This document shows, in pieces, positions 44,088-54,900 of a DNA stretch of 64,000 nt; position 1 is the first letter of the stretch; every line of letters starts with the position of its first letter. Under the pieces are notes generated by a model that worked only from the letters and a program-made list of their open reading frames with translations, searched no databases and was not told the origin of the DNA. The translations under genes and the position numbers were made by a program. Source of the stretch: RGIG4079 sp045646905 (GTDB lineage: Bacteria > Bacteroidota > Bacteroidia > Bacteroidales > Muribaculaceae); NCBI GenBank assembly GCA_045646905.1, contig JAZRLP010000022.1, positions 78,780-142,779 of the forward strand, read 5' to 3'.

Positions 44088-44106
44088 CAGTATAAAGTGT
44101 AAATGA

Positions 44107-47100
44107 TTACTTAATCACAACAGTCTCGGTGATAGTTTCACCTTCGTTGGTAGCACGCACGAGATAGATGCCTTTTGCAAGATTTGACACATTGAGTGAT
44201 TTGCAATTTGCTTTTTCGGCAACTTTCACACCTGCAGGGGTGAATACTTCAAGGTTATTGACTAATTCAGAACAATGGATAGTCTTGTTGAATGCATTGA
44301 TGATTAATTGAGTATTAAACTCTACCCCTTCTACACTTGTAGTTGGGTCATCGATGCGATAAGCAGCAAGACCATTGCTTGGAGTATAGATGTAGAGATT
44401 CAATGAACCATCGGGGTTTTGTTGAGTTGCAGGAATAGAAGAAACAAACGAGTTACCTACATTACCAAGACCTGCTTGTGGAATTTTCCAAAGAATTTCC
44501 ATGTCGCTATAACTAAAGTTGTTTGGATTATTAACGATAGCAAAGTTGTGGAACTCGGCAATGTCATCGTTAAAGCTATAGATAAATAGGTTGCGACCAT
44601 TGATTGTACCTGTACACATACCGGCACTTAACATGCCCGAAGGTTTAATTCTTGAGTTTGAACCGAAATCATCTTCAACAGTTGAAGTAGCTCCGTTCCA
44701 TCCTGTATTATAGTTATATAGTGTAGGATAAACCGAAGAACCATCAACAATTACACGAGTTGAACTAATAGGTAAAACACGAGGAGCATTACCGTAGTTA
44801 GAAGAAGATGATGGATAGAAGTTTCTAACTGAGTTATATCCAAGAGTCCATTCGTTGTAAAGTTCTACAATTGAAGGGTCGTAGTCATTATCGCGAGTCC
44901 AGCAATAGATGCGTTTGCGATATGATGTAGATGTTGCGCTATTTCCCGAAGGTGCTGCATATACTTTTGAACCTTTTTTAGTGAGGTCTCCCCAAGCCAT
45001 ACAGTTATCGATACGCAATGATGCGTTTGAAATATCTGTTTCAAATACGCGAGTAGTATTACCTGTTTCAACATCAACGATAGAAATGTTTAATTGACTG
45101 CTAGCTGATGATGAAGTAATCATATTTGCTACACATAAGTGGTTGCCACCATCAACAAATACATCGTTACATGGGTAGCCTAATGTGTAACCGTCAGAAA
45201 GTGTTGAATAGTCGCCAGTGAGAGTGATTTTGCGAAGGAACTTACCAGAGTTACCGTCAAATTCAAGGAGGTAACCAACGCCACTTGCACGCTCCGAGAT
45301 ATAAACTTTACCGTTATAAACAGCCATACCTCGTTGGTCGCGACCAAGTTCTTCGTGGAAGTTACCTTTTTGGATAGAGTAAATCCAAAGGTTTTTGATG
45401 CTTAGGTTGTTGGCAACAGGATACTCAACATTTTCCTTGTTCTCCTCGTCGGGAGTTGGAGTGGGAGTAACTGTAGTTTGTTTAGTTGTAAACGATTCAA
45501 TAGCCGAAACCGATTGTAAAGAACCACTCTTGTTTGCTTTAACTCGCCAATAGTATTTAGTACCTTCCAAGAAGTCAAGACTAGCTGAAGAGTAACTATT
45601 AGTTGTTGCTTCAAGAGTGTACATTGTAGTGGCAAATGTTGCAATTGTTGAAATTTCAAGTGTGTAAGTTGCACCTGAAAGAGCGCTCCAATTAAATGTG
45701 AAACCATCTTCTACAACAGCGCCACCCACTGGGCTTGTCAATGTTACAGCAGCAAGTGTTTCTTGTGCAGTTTTGAATGATGCTACACTTGAAGTTGATG
45801 AGATGTAACCAGTTTTAGATGCTTTCACACGCCAATAGTAAGTAGTATTGGCTGCAAGAGCAAAGTTAGATGAAGAGTAACTATTGCTTGTAGTAGTTGC
45901 AGTGAAATCAACGCTTGAGAATGATGAAGATTTAGATACCTCAATGGTGTAAGATGCACCAGTGATAGAACTCCAACCAAAACTGAAGCCTTTAGCCGCA
46001 GTAGTACCACCTACTGGAGTAGTTAACGATACAGCATCGAGTTGAGGGGTAACAACACCTCCTGAAGTAGCCTTAATCTTGTAAGCAGCAAGACCATTGT
46101 AAGGTGTATAGATATACATAGTAACCGAACCATCGCTATTGTTTACCATCACAGGTTTTGATGTAATATAAGCATTAGCTTGTGAACCAAGACCATTAGC
46201 AGGAACGGTCCAAAGTTTTGACATTTCTTTGAAGTTGAAGTTTGAAGGATTGGTTACAATATTGAATGTATTTGGAGCCATAGCCGATACATATGCAAAG
46301 ATAGGAGTTCCATTTACAACACCTTGTCCCACACCATTCCAATTGTTTTCGGTAGGAGCACAAGCAATATTGTTGCCAAACCCATCATTATATGTTGCAG
46401 TGCTGCTTGCATTGAATGTGAGGAGAGCTGGAGCTGAGTTGTGTCCGTCGAGAATGAATTGAGTATTTGAGATAGGCATAATGCGAGGAGCAGTACTATT
46501 GGTAGTAGTGCTTGATGGGTAGTAGGTTTTAACTGTTGTATAAGCAATTGCCCAATATCCACTTGCATTGCGAGTCCAACGATATACATAGTTTGAATTA
46601 GCAACAGCAGCCCAAATTTCACATCCGGTAGTATTTACATCGCCACGCACATCAACGAAGTCGATGCGACCGCCTAATGTTGTTGTCATGTGGAACACGC
46701 GAGTTGTTGCACCTGTATTTACATCAATTGTACATATAGTTAATGGAACTGAAGAACAGTCGAGAGTCAAGTTGCTTATGCAAAGGTGATTTGCTGCGTC
46801 AACAAAGAGGTCCTGACATTTGTATTGAAGACTAGTGCCTGCGTTGTCGGTTAAGCAGTCGCCAGTGAGGGTAATTGAACGAAGGAATTCGCCAGTTTCG
46901 CCACTAAACTCAAGAAGTTTACCATCGCGTTGAGAAATATATACTTTTCCGTTGTATGCTGCTATACCTCGTTGGTCGCCACCGAGTTGAGATGGGAAGT
47001 TGTTGGTGTTAACCGAGTACATCCAAAGGCTTTCGATTGAAAAGCCATTCACATCATTATAAGTGTTAGAGTCTTTTACTACATCGGTAGGAGTAGATGG

Positions 47101-48942
47101 GGTTGAACTGCCCGATGTTGCAATAGTGAACGATCCTACCCATGAAGTAGAACTTGTGTAACCTTCTTTAGAAGTGATAACGCGCCAGTAATAGGTAGTA
47201 CCTTCGGTAAATGAAATAGCCGATGATGAATAGCTTGTGCTACCAGTAGTAGCCGAGAAGATTACATTGCTAAATGTATTATCAGTTGCAACTTCAAGAC
47301 GATATGAAACACCGCTCACAGGGTTAGCAGTCCAACCAAAAGTGAAACCTGCTTGCACGGTTGAACCATCGGCAGGAGTGTTGATTGTAGTGCGTTCAAG
47401 CTCGGTAGAAGTGCCAGGATCTTCGGGATCGGGTTCTTCTTCGCCTCCCAACCATGTTATATCATATTCAAAGCCATAACGGTCAAATACCGATACACCA
47501 AGTTTATAACCGGTTTTGTAAGAAGATACATCTAATGTAGTAGTGTAGGGGTTGCCGATGATATATTCTGAAGGGATCTCTCCCGAAACAGTAATGTTTG
47601 AAGGAACAGCATACACTACATAGCGCATATTGTCATAACCATTCCATGAAAGAGTTGAACCTGAAAGAGTGAGGCCCGAAACTTTACCTGGGTTGTAGGC
47701 ATGGCTCGATTTCCAAGTGATGCAAGGAGGAAGAGCTATGTTTTGGAATTTGTATTGTTTCAAGTAATCAGCAAAGCCCGAGTTGCGTTTGCCGGTAAGG
47801 TCGCGTGAGCCGAAGAATACCGAACCGGGAGCATCATTGCCATCATAGTCGCGGTTGCACTGCACTTGTTTTGCCAATTCGGCCCAGTTAGTAGTAGTAT
47901 TAGCACCCTCAAGAAGTGAAATAGAGATACTTGAGTAGAAATGACGATCAAATACATTGGCACAAGCATCGCTCCACCATTTAGATAGTGCTCCATAGGG
48001 GTTGGTAGAGTGGGTTGTTACCCAATAAATTTGTGGAGAGATAAAGTCAACAGTACCCTCACCAAGCCAAGCCAATGGGTCGGAGCAAATTTGTGCATAT
48101 TGCCAGTCGCTTGCAGTGCTGATGGAATTAGTTGAGATACCATATTTTGATGCAGATGTTTTTGCTACACCAGCAGGAGAAATACCAAATTTCACATATG
48201 GTTTTGTTGATTGAATCATATTGTAAACATTACGCACCATTGTGTTCACATTTTCACGACGCCAATCGGCTTGAGAAAGAGATGAACCCGATGCTTTGTA
48301 GAGGGCCGAGTCGTAAGAGTTGGGTACGCTATTAAGATAGAAATAGTCGTCAAAAACAAGGCCATCCACATCGTAGTTACCTACGATTTCGCGACATACA
48401 TCAACGATGCGAGTTTGAACGGCTTTAATACCAGGGTTAAGAATACTAGCGTTGTTATATTCCAAAATCCAATCGGGGTTAGTGGTGCGATAGTCATTGC
48501 TGCCAGTCCACGATGCACCCGAAACAGATGATTCATAACGATAAGGGTTTACCCATGCAAAAATTTCCATGCCACGTTTATGACATTCTGCTACCCAAAA
48601 TTCTAATGGGTCATAAGCTGGAGCAGAACCACGAGTACCACTCACATAGCTCGACCAAGGCTCATAGCTTGATTTATACATGGCATCACTCATGCCACGC
48701 ACTTGGAAGTAAACACAGTTGAAACCATTCTCTTGCAATAGGTCGAGATACTTGATGGCTTCATTTTTTTGAGATGTGGCAACCGATGTAGATGTGCCAT
48801 ATTCAGTAGGCCAGCACATGCGCCATGCAGTGGTGATCCATACCGAACGATGTTCGCGTTTTGGCGTTGTTGCACTCCAAGAAGGAATTGCAATCATCAT
48901 TGCCAATAACATCATGGTGAATTTAAGGGATACTTTTTTCAT
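44107..48942 (-). CDS. Secreted GHL10 glycosidase-like protein with FN3-like and DUF4623-like modules (1611 aa)
   Basis: Signal peptide (MMLLAMMIAIPSWSA), then a GHL10 (family 10-like) barrel at about 26-400: REHRSVWITTAWRMCWP, NCVYFQVRGMSDAMY, GMEIFAWVNPYR, the Asp pair in DVDGLVFDDYFYL, and KFGISPAGVA. Next come three FN3-like modules (each ending TYYWRV or KYYWRV), two DUF4623-like propeller modules (NTNNFPSQLGGDQRGIAAY and GNFHEELGRDQRGMAVYNG) and a T9SS type A C-terminus (GIYLVRATNEG). GHL10 enzymes such as E. coli DigH cut glycan chains of peptidoglycan; the substrate here is unknown. It lies 36 nt after its larger paralogue. Confidence 0.85.
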   Translation of the reverse strand: MKKVSLKFTMMLLAMMIAIPSWSATTPKREHRSVWITTAWRMCWPTEYGTSTSVATSQKNEAIKYLDLLQENGFNCVYFQVRGMSDAMYKSSYEPWSSYVSGTRGSAPAYDPLEFWVAECHKRGMEIFAWVNPYRYESSVSGASWTGSNDYRTTNPDWILEYNNASILNPGIKAVQTRIVDVCREIVGNYDVDGLVFDDYFYLNSVPNSYDSALYKASGSSLSQADWRRENVNTMVRNVYNMIQSTKPYVKFGISPAGVAKTSASKYGISTNSISTASDWQYAQICSDPLAWLGEGTVDFISPQIYWVTTHSTNPYGALSKWWSDACANVFDRHFYSSISISLLEGANTTTNWAELAKQVQCNRDYDGNDAPGSVFFGSRDLTGKRNSGFADYLKQYKFQNIALPPCITWKSSHAYNPGKVSGLTLSGSTLSWNGYDNMRYVVYAVPSNITVSGEIPSEYIIGNPYTTTLDVSSYKTGYKLGVSVFDRYGFEYDITWLGGEEEPDPEDPGTSTELERTTINTPADGSTVQAGFTFGWTANPVSGVSYRLEVATDNTFSNVIFSATTGSTSYSSSAISFTEGTTYYWRVITSKEGYTSSTSWVGSFTIATSGSSTPSTPTDVVKDSNTYNDVNGFSIESLWMYSVNTNNFPSQLGGDQRGIAAYNGKVYISQRDGKLLEFSGETGEFLRSITLTGDCLTDNAGTSLQYKCQDLFVDAANHLCISNLTLDCSSVPLTICTIDVNTGATTRVFHMTTTLGGRIDFVDVRGDVNTTGCEIWAAVANSNYVYRWTRNASGYWAIAYTTVKTYYPSSTTTNSTAPRIMPISNTQFILDGHNSAPALLTFNASSTATYNDGFGNNIACAPTENNWNGVGQGVVNGTPIFAYVSAMAPNTFNIVTNPSNFNFKEMSKLWTVPANGLGSQANAYITSKPVMVNNSDGSVTMYIYTPYNGLAAYKIKATSGGVVTPQLDAVSLTTPVGGTTAAKGFSFGWSSITGASYTIEVSKSSSFSSVDFTATTTSNSYSSSNFALAANTTYYWRVKASKTGYISSTSSVASFKTAQETLAAVTLTSPVGGAVVEDGFTFNWSALSGATYTLEISTIATFATTMYTLEATTNSYSSASLDFLEGTKYYWRVKANKSGSLQSVSAIESFTTKQTTVTPTPTPDEENKENVEYPVANNLSIKNLWIYSIQKGNFHEELGRDQRGMAVYNGKVYISERASGVGYLLEFDGNSGKFLRKITLTGDYSTLSDGYTLGYPCNDVFVDGGNHLCVANMITSSSASSQLNISIVDVETGNTTRVFETDISNASLRIDNCMAWGDLTKKGSKVYAAPSGNSATSTSYRKRIYCWTRDNDYDPSIVELYNEWTLGYNSVRNFYPSSSSNYGNAPRVLPISSTRVIVDGSSVYPTLYNYNTGWNGATSTVEDDFGSNSRIKPSGMLSAGMCTGTINGRNLFIYSFNDDIAEFHNFAIVNNPNNFSYSDMEILWKIPQAGLGNVGNSFVSSIPATQQNPDGSLNLYIYTPSNGLAAYRIDDPTTSVEGVEFNTQLIINAFNKTIHCSELVNNLEVFTPAGVKVAEKANCKSLNVSNLAKGIYLVRATNEGETITETVVIK

Positions 48943-48978
48943 AAAAATAGTATTAATATTAATAATTTAAGTTGTTAA

Positions 48979-51900
48979 TTATATTACAATTTTATGGTTT
49001 GTTGTTACTCCGTTGATAGTTAAACGAAGAATATACACACCTTTTGTAGCAGGACTTTCAATTGATAAGGCATTTTCAGCCGAGTTAACCATCATCCCCG
49101 AGAGGGTATATATATGCGCGTTATCAACTTCGCAACCAAATGTTATCTTTTGAGCATTTATATTAATATCTATATTGTCCTGATTGAGTCCTTCAGCGCC
49201 AGTGAAAATGTCAATGTGGCGAGATAGAGAGTAGGCCGCCATACCATTGCCTGGTACATAAATATATATATTTGTGCGGTCAAAACTTTCTCCATATGAA
49301 TATGTCGCGATATCACCTTTAGGCAATCCTGTCAATGCGTCATATTGTAAATAATCAGCAAGCATAGGAATGTCTCCAGATGTGCTAATGTAAGTTCCTA
49401 TTTTGTCATTGGGAATAGTCCAATAGTTTGTTATTACATCCCATGAGTTATGAGATATAACATGTGCGATATTGAAATTGTAATTAACTAAATCTCCAGT
49501 ATCAGATGTCTTAGAAAAAGAGTTTACTGGATAAATAATAAAGCTATTAGAGTCGTGATAGAAAAAGTTGCCACCACTTCCCGGATTATATTTTGGAGCA
49601 AGTGAGCTATTAGTTGCAAAAGTGCTAATAGTTTGAGTCGTTCCTCCTAATACGAATTTGTATAGTGTAAATGCGGTATTATATCCATCAATATAAATAT
49701 ACTCATGGTCAATAGGGTATATTCGAGGAGCAGTACCAAAATCAGATTGATTTGTTGGATATAACGAAGCTACTGTAGAACTTCCTGATTTAGATGCGTT
49801 ATATACTCCATCTTCAAGAACCCATCTAAATACAGTAGAAGAGCCTCCTGAAGCACCAAAGATATAGGCAGTTCCAGAGGTGATATCTCCAACAATATTT
49901 ACGTGGTCAATACGCAATCCAGGAGCTATAGAAAAACGAGCAGTAGCAGTCCCTGTTTTAGGGTCTATGGTTGACACTTGTAGTGTGCCTGTGTTTAATG
50001 TTAAGTTTGAAATGCAAATGTTATTTGCATCATCAAGGAATATACTATTACATGGAGCATATGATTTTGAATATCCATTTTGTGACCCCAAATCTAATCT
50101 TCCAATATATTCCCCTGTGCTAGCATCGTATTTGTCTAAATATCCAGTGCCTCCAGAATTAGCAGTACGACCAGCTAACCAAATAATATCTTTCCCATCT
50201 TGGTCATTATTTTGATCATGTCGAGTACAGAAGCTTCGATAATTGATGGCAGAACTATTATCCCACTTATCGATAAAATTCTTTTCACTATTACGTACCC
50301 AAAGGTTGGTGAGTTGCCAAGTGTTATTGCCAATAGAAATGGATTCACCTATAGAAGATTCATGCTCAATAACGTAGTTATCTTCATTATCGGGAATTTC
50401 GCTTTGTCCGGTTACTACAAACGAGTAAGGCTCAGAATAAACATCTTCGTATCCTTCTTCTTGAGCATGTATGCGCCAATAATATGTGCCATTGGTGAAA
50501 TATGAAATGGGGAGTGTATGTTGGATACATTCATATTCCGTGCCATTAACGCTCACATCAACCCATTGATTGTTGGTGTAGATGATATTGGTGAAATCTT
50601 TGTCGGTAGAGATTTCCAAAATAGAATTATCGGCAAGTTCAAGCTTTGTGGTGTTTACATTTACCAAATAGGCCTTTATCGCAACAAATACGATATCGCT
50701 ATTGAGCGACTCCTTGTCGTTGGGGAGGTAATGCACTGGTTTGCATATCGAAGGCTTCGCTGGAGTTATGAACGATTCTACTGCCGATGTAGTAGGAGCA
50801 TAACGGTCATGTGTACCTATAACTCTCCAATAATATGTAGTAGCATTTGGTAAAAATGGGAAGTTGTTTGAACTATAATAACTTATGCTTGTCTTTGAAC
50901 TATATGCAACACTTTCAAAGGTGGGCGTAGTTGATAATTCAAGGGTGTATTCAGCACCATCAACACCTGTCCATATAAAGTCAAATCCACTCAATGTTTG
51001 AACATTATCTTTAGGTTGATTGAGGGTGATAGGCATCTCGGGCAATGCGGGCGAGATGAATTGACCAACCGATGATGTGGTTGTTGTGTAATTGTCATTA
51101 ACCGCTTTTACTCTCCAATAATATTTGGTAGAACCGCCTAGTTTAATGTTTGATGAAGAGAGTGTATTATTGTCGGTTGTAGTTGTATAAACTATGTTGT
51201 TGAATGATTCAGATGTAGATAATTCAAAAGTATATTTTGAACCTGCTATACCAGTCCACACAAAGTCAAATCCATCTTCGGCCTGTGTATTATTGATAGG
51301 AGCGTTGAGCGTAATAGGCACATTTGGCAACGAAATGCGATACGCCGCAAGACCGTTTAATGGAGCATATACAAATACCGTTGCCGAATTATCCTCATTT
51401 TTGATTGTTGCAATAGAGTTTAATACTGAAGAATGTCTAATATCTCCTAAATTGCCATTTGGTATAGTCCAAAGTAATTCCATGTCAGCGAAGTCCTCAA
51501 ACAAAGATGGATTGTGAACTATGTCAAAGTTGTAGCCTGCCCCTTCATAGTTTTCAGAACTATATATAAATAATGGATATTTGCCGAGAGTTATTTGGTG
51601 TGTACCTCCAGTTCCAATAGTTCGAGGTTTTAATGTATTGTTGTTCTCTCCAAGTCCACTTTTTAGAATTGCATTGCCGTTAGCAGTAAATGTATATAGG
51701 GTTGGGTAGTTTCCAGCACCATCAACGATGAATTCGTCAGTAGAAATTGGCATAACCCATGGTGCGGTACCAAGCTTGCCATTAGTAGGATAGAATTTTG
51801 TTATTGTAGTATACTCTTGTGCCCAAGTTCCATCACTTTTGTGAGTCCATCGATATACGCGATTGTTATATGTCGTAGTTGTAGCATTTTCTGCGACTGC

Positions 51901-54900
51901 AGCCCATATTTGTCCTCCTTCTTTTGTTAAATCTCCATATCCGTTAAGATAATCAATACGAAGGTTTGCTGCACCAAAAGAAAATACATTTTCAGTCTCT
52001 CCATTCGATAAATTTACTCTGCAAACCGATGCTTTACTAGATGAAGAAGTACCCAAACTAGTAACATATAGATTGTTCCCATCGTCTACAAAAATTCCAT
52101 TTGCGCCATGTGAGCCAGTGATACAATCTCCTGATAGAGTTATAGTACGATTATATGCACCTGTTTTACCATTGAATTCTAATAAATAAAGTTTTGCAGA
52201 ACTTTCTCGATATGTAACATATATATTGCCATTATAAGCAGTCATTGATCGATGGTATGGTCCATAATATTGATCTGCTTTATCTAAAAATTGAGATGGT
52301 AGGCTATCGTTATTTACACTTTTGTTCCAAAGCACTGTGATTGTCAAGTTGTCGGCGGCCGATTGTTTAACGGGGCTTGTGAATTGGCGAACTTCAGATG
52401 TGGCTGAAGTATAGTTGGGATGAGAAGCTTTAACTCGCCAGTAATATAGGGTAGAACTTGCAAGGTTGAAATTAGAAGAGTTATAACTTGAGGAAGTTGT
52501 GGTTGCTGTAAACGCAATATCTTCAAATGTTGCAGTTTTTGAAATTTCAAGCGTATAAGTCGCACCCTCAACTCCACTCCATGAGAAATCAAAATCTTCT
52601 TCAAATGTTGCATTGTTAGCAGGAGAATTTAGCGAAATCTCAATTTCAGGCAATGAAATGCGATAAGCTGCAAGCCCATTATTGGGAGCATAAAGGAATA
52701 TGGTTGCACTTCCATCATCGTTTTTAATAGCAACCGGTTGGTCAAGAGCATAATCATGTTGTACTTTTCCTAATTTATTCTCTGGAATTGATTTCATAAA
52801 TTGAAATTGAGAGAAATCAAAATTATGTTTGTTTGCAACAATAGAAAAACTGTGACCAGAGCCATTATGGTTGTCATCAACATAAACGAACAATGGAGTA
52901 TTGCCGATTGTAATAGAACAAGTTCCGTTGGGAAGAGCATTCATTGGCTGAATAGCTGCATTATCAGCAAAACTACTATTGAGAGAGGCTGTAGTACCAC
53001 TATTAAAAGTGTATAATGAGGGGTGAGTGCTAGCACCATCAACAATAAACTGTGTCGAAGATATTGGTTGTATATAAGGTGCAGTACCTAAGGCTGTTAC
53101 AATGTTGGGGTAATAATTATTGATTGTTGTAGATTCTTCGGTCCATGTCCCGTTAGAATTACGAGTCCAACGATAAATAAGATTGTCGGTAGTTGCTGCC
53201 CATATTTGACCACCTGTTGCATTTAAATTGCCAGTAGCATTTACATAGTCAATACGATGTCGTACGGCCGTTTTATTTGCTTCAAAAATTTTAGATGTAG
53301 CACCTGTTGAAACATTAACAGAACATACTGTTAATGGTCGGACTTCTGAAGCAGCGGCTAAAGAACTAATATATAGATTCCCGTTTCCGTCGGAAAAAAT
53401 GCATTGACCGGCTTTATGATCCCAACTACTGATGGCTCCTCCTGAATAAGAATATATATCTCCTGTAAGAGGAATTTGCTTGAGGAATTCGCAAGTTTTG
53501 CCGTCAAATTCTAAAAGGTAACATTCGGTATCGCTTGCACGTTCGAGGATATATAATTTGCCATTGTATGCCGCCATTGTGCGAGCACTAATACAACTTG
53601 AAAGTTGCGTTGGGAAATTATTTGTATTGATAGATTTTATCCATAATTCATCAATAGTTAATCCGTCAACTGTTTCTCCTTCAACTTTTGGCGTATTGAA
53701 TGAAGCTTGTTCTGAGACACTCGGTTGATAACCATCTTTTACTGCTTTTATTCTCCAAAAATATGTTTTACCACCTGAAAATGATGATTTGTCGAGTGAA
53801 TAATTGGTGTTGGTTAGTGTTGCGGTCCTAATAATAGTGTTGAATGATGGAAACTCTGCAATTTCAAATGTATATGTTGCACCTTCAACTCCTTCCCATT
53901 CAAAGTTGATCTTGTCAGATTCAATTGTGCTATTATTTTCAGGGGAGAGTAGCGTTAGAGGTATAAATGGTCGAGGTTCGATAGTAAAACTACGCACTTC
54001 GCTCCATGCCGAGTTGTAATTTTCTTTTGATGCAACCACTCGCCAATAATATGTGCCTCCATCTTCAAATTCTTCGGGAGTAATATTAAGCGTGTGATTT
54101 TTTGTTGTTAATTCTATTTCAATTAATGGACGGTTGAAATCTTCGCTTGTGCTTATTTGGAATAGGAATGATGCTCCGTCGCTTGTCCAACTGAAAGTAT
54201 TGTCACCAAAAGGGAGTGTTGCTCCTGTTGTTGGGGCATTTAGTGATACTGAAACATCCCCCAGTTTAGGTGCGTTGAGTGTAGCAGCTTCCCATTCATA
54301 TCCATATCGGTCAATCGCTGTTACTGCATACCAATAACTCCCAGTAGGAACTCCTGAAAGAGAGGTGTTGTATGTTACATCGATGAGGTATTCGGCCTTG
54401 AATCCTCCGTCTTCGGTGTGGATTGTTGATGATGCATCTATAACTCCAACCGATAGTGGTATTGCATATACTGCATATTTGTGTTTTGTAGAGGAATTAA
54501 CTGCTGCCCACGAAAGTGTTGAACTATTTAATGCAAGGTTAGAAACTTTACCAGGATTTACCAATAACTGTTGTTCATTAGTTCTGACTATTTTGGGAGT
54601 AATAGCTTGATATTGATAAACATTATCTTTGAGATATTCTCCAAAACCAGATGTGTTAGGCCCATTTAAATATCCTGCAGAGTAGAAAATTTGTCCAGGA
54701 TTAAAATCAACTGATGTTGCGCGAACTTGGGCTATTTGATTTAAGCGCTCTTCATAATTGCTGGCAGAATTGGTCCATGTTTCTACGCTGCTAGCAATAT
54801 CAATGCTAATGTAGCATTGGATACCATAGTTATTGCCCAAATTATTCCACCATTCACATAGGGGGTTGAATGGTGCCGACTCGTGATATGATGGCCAATA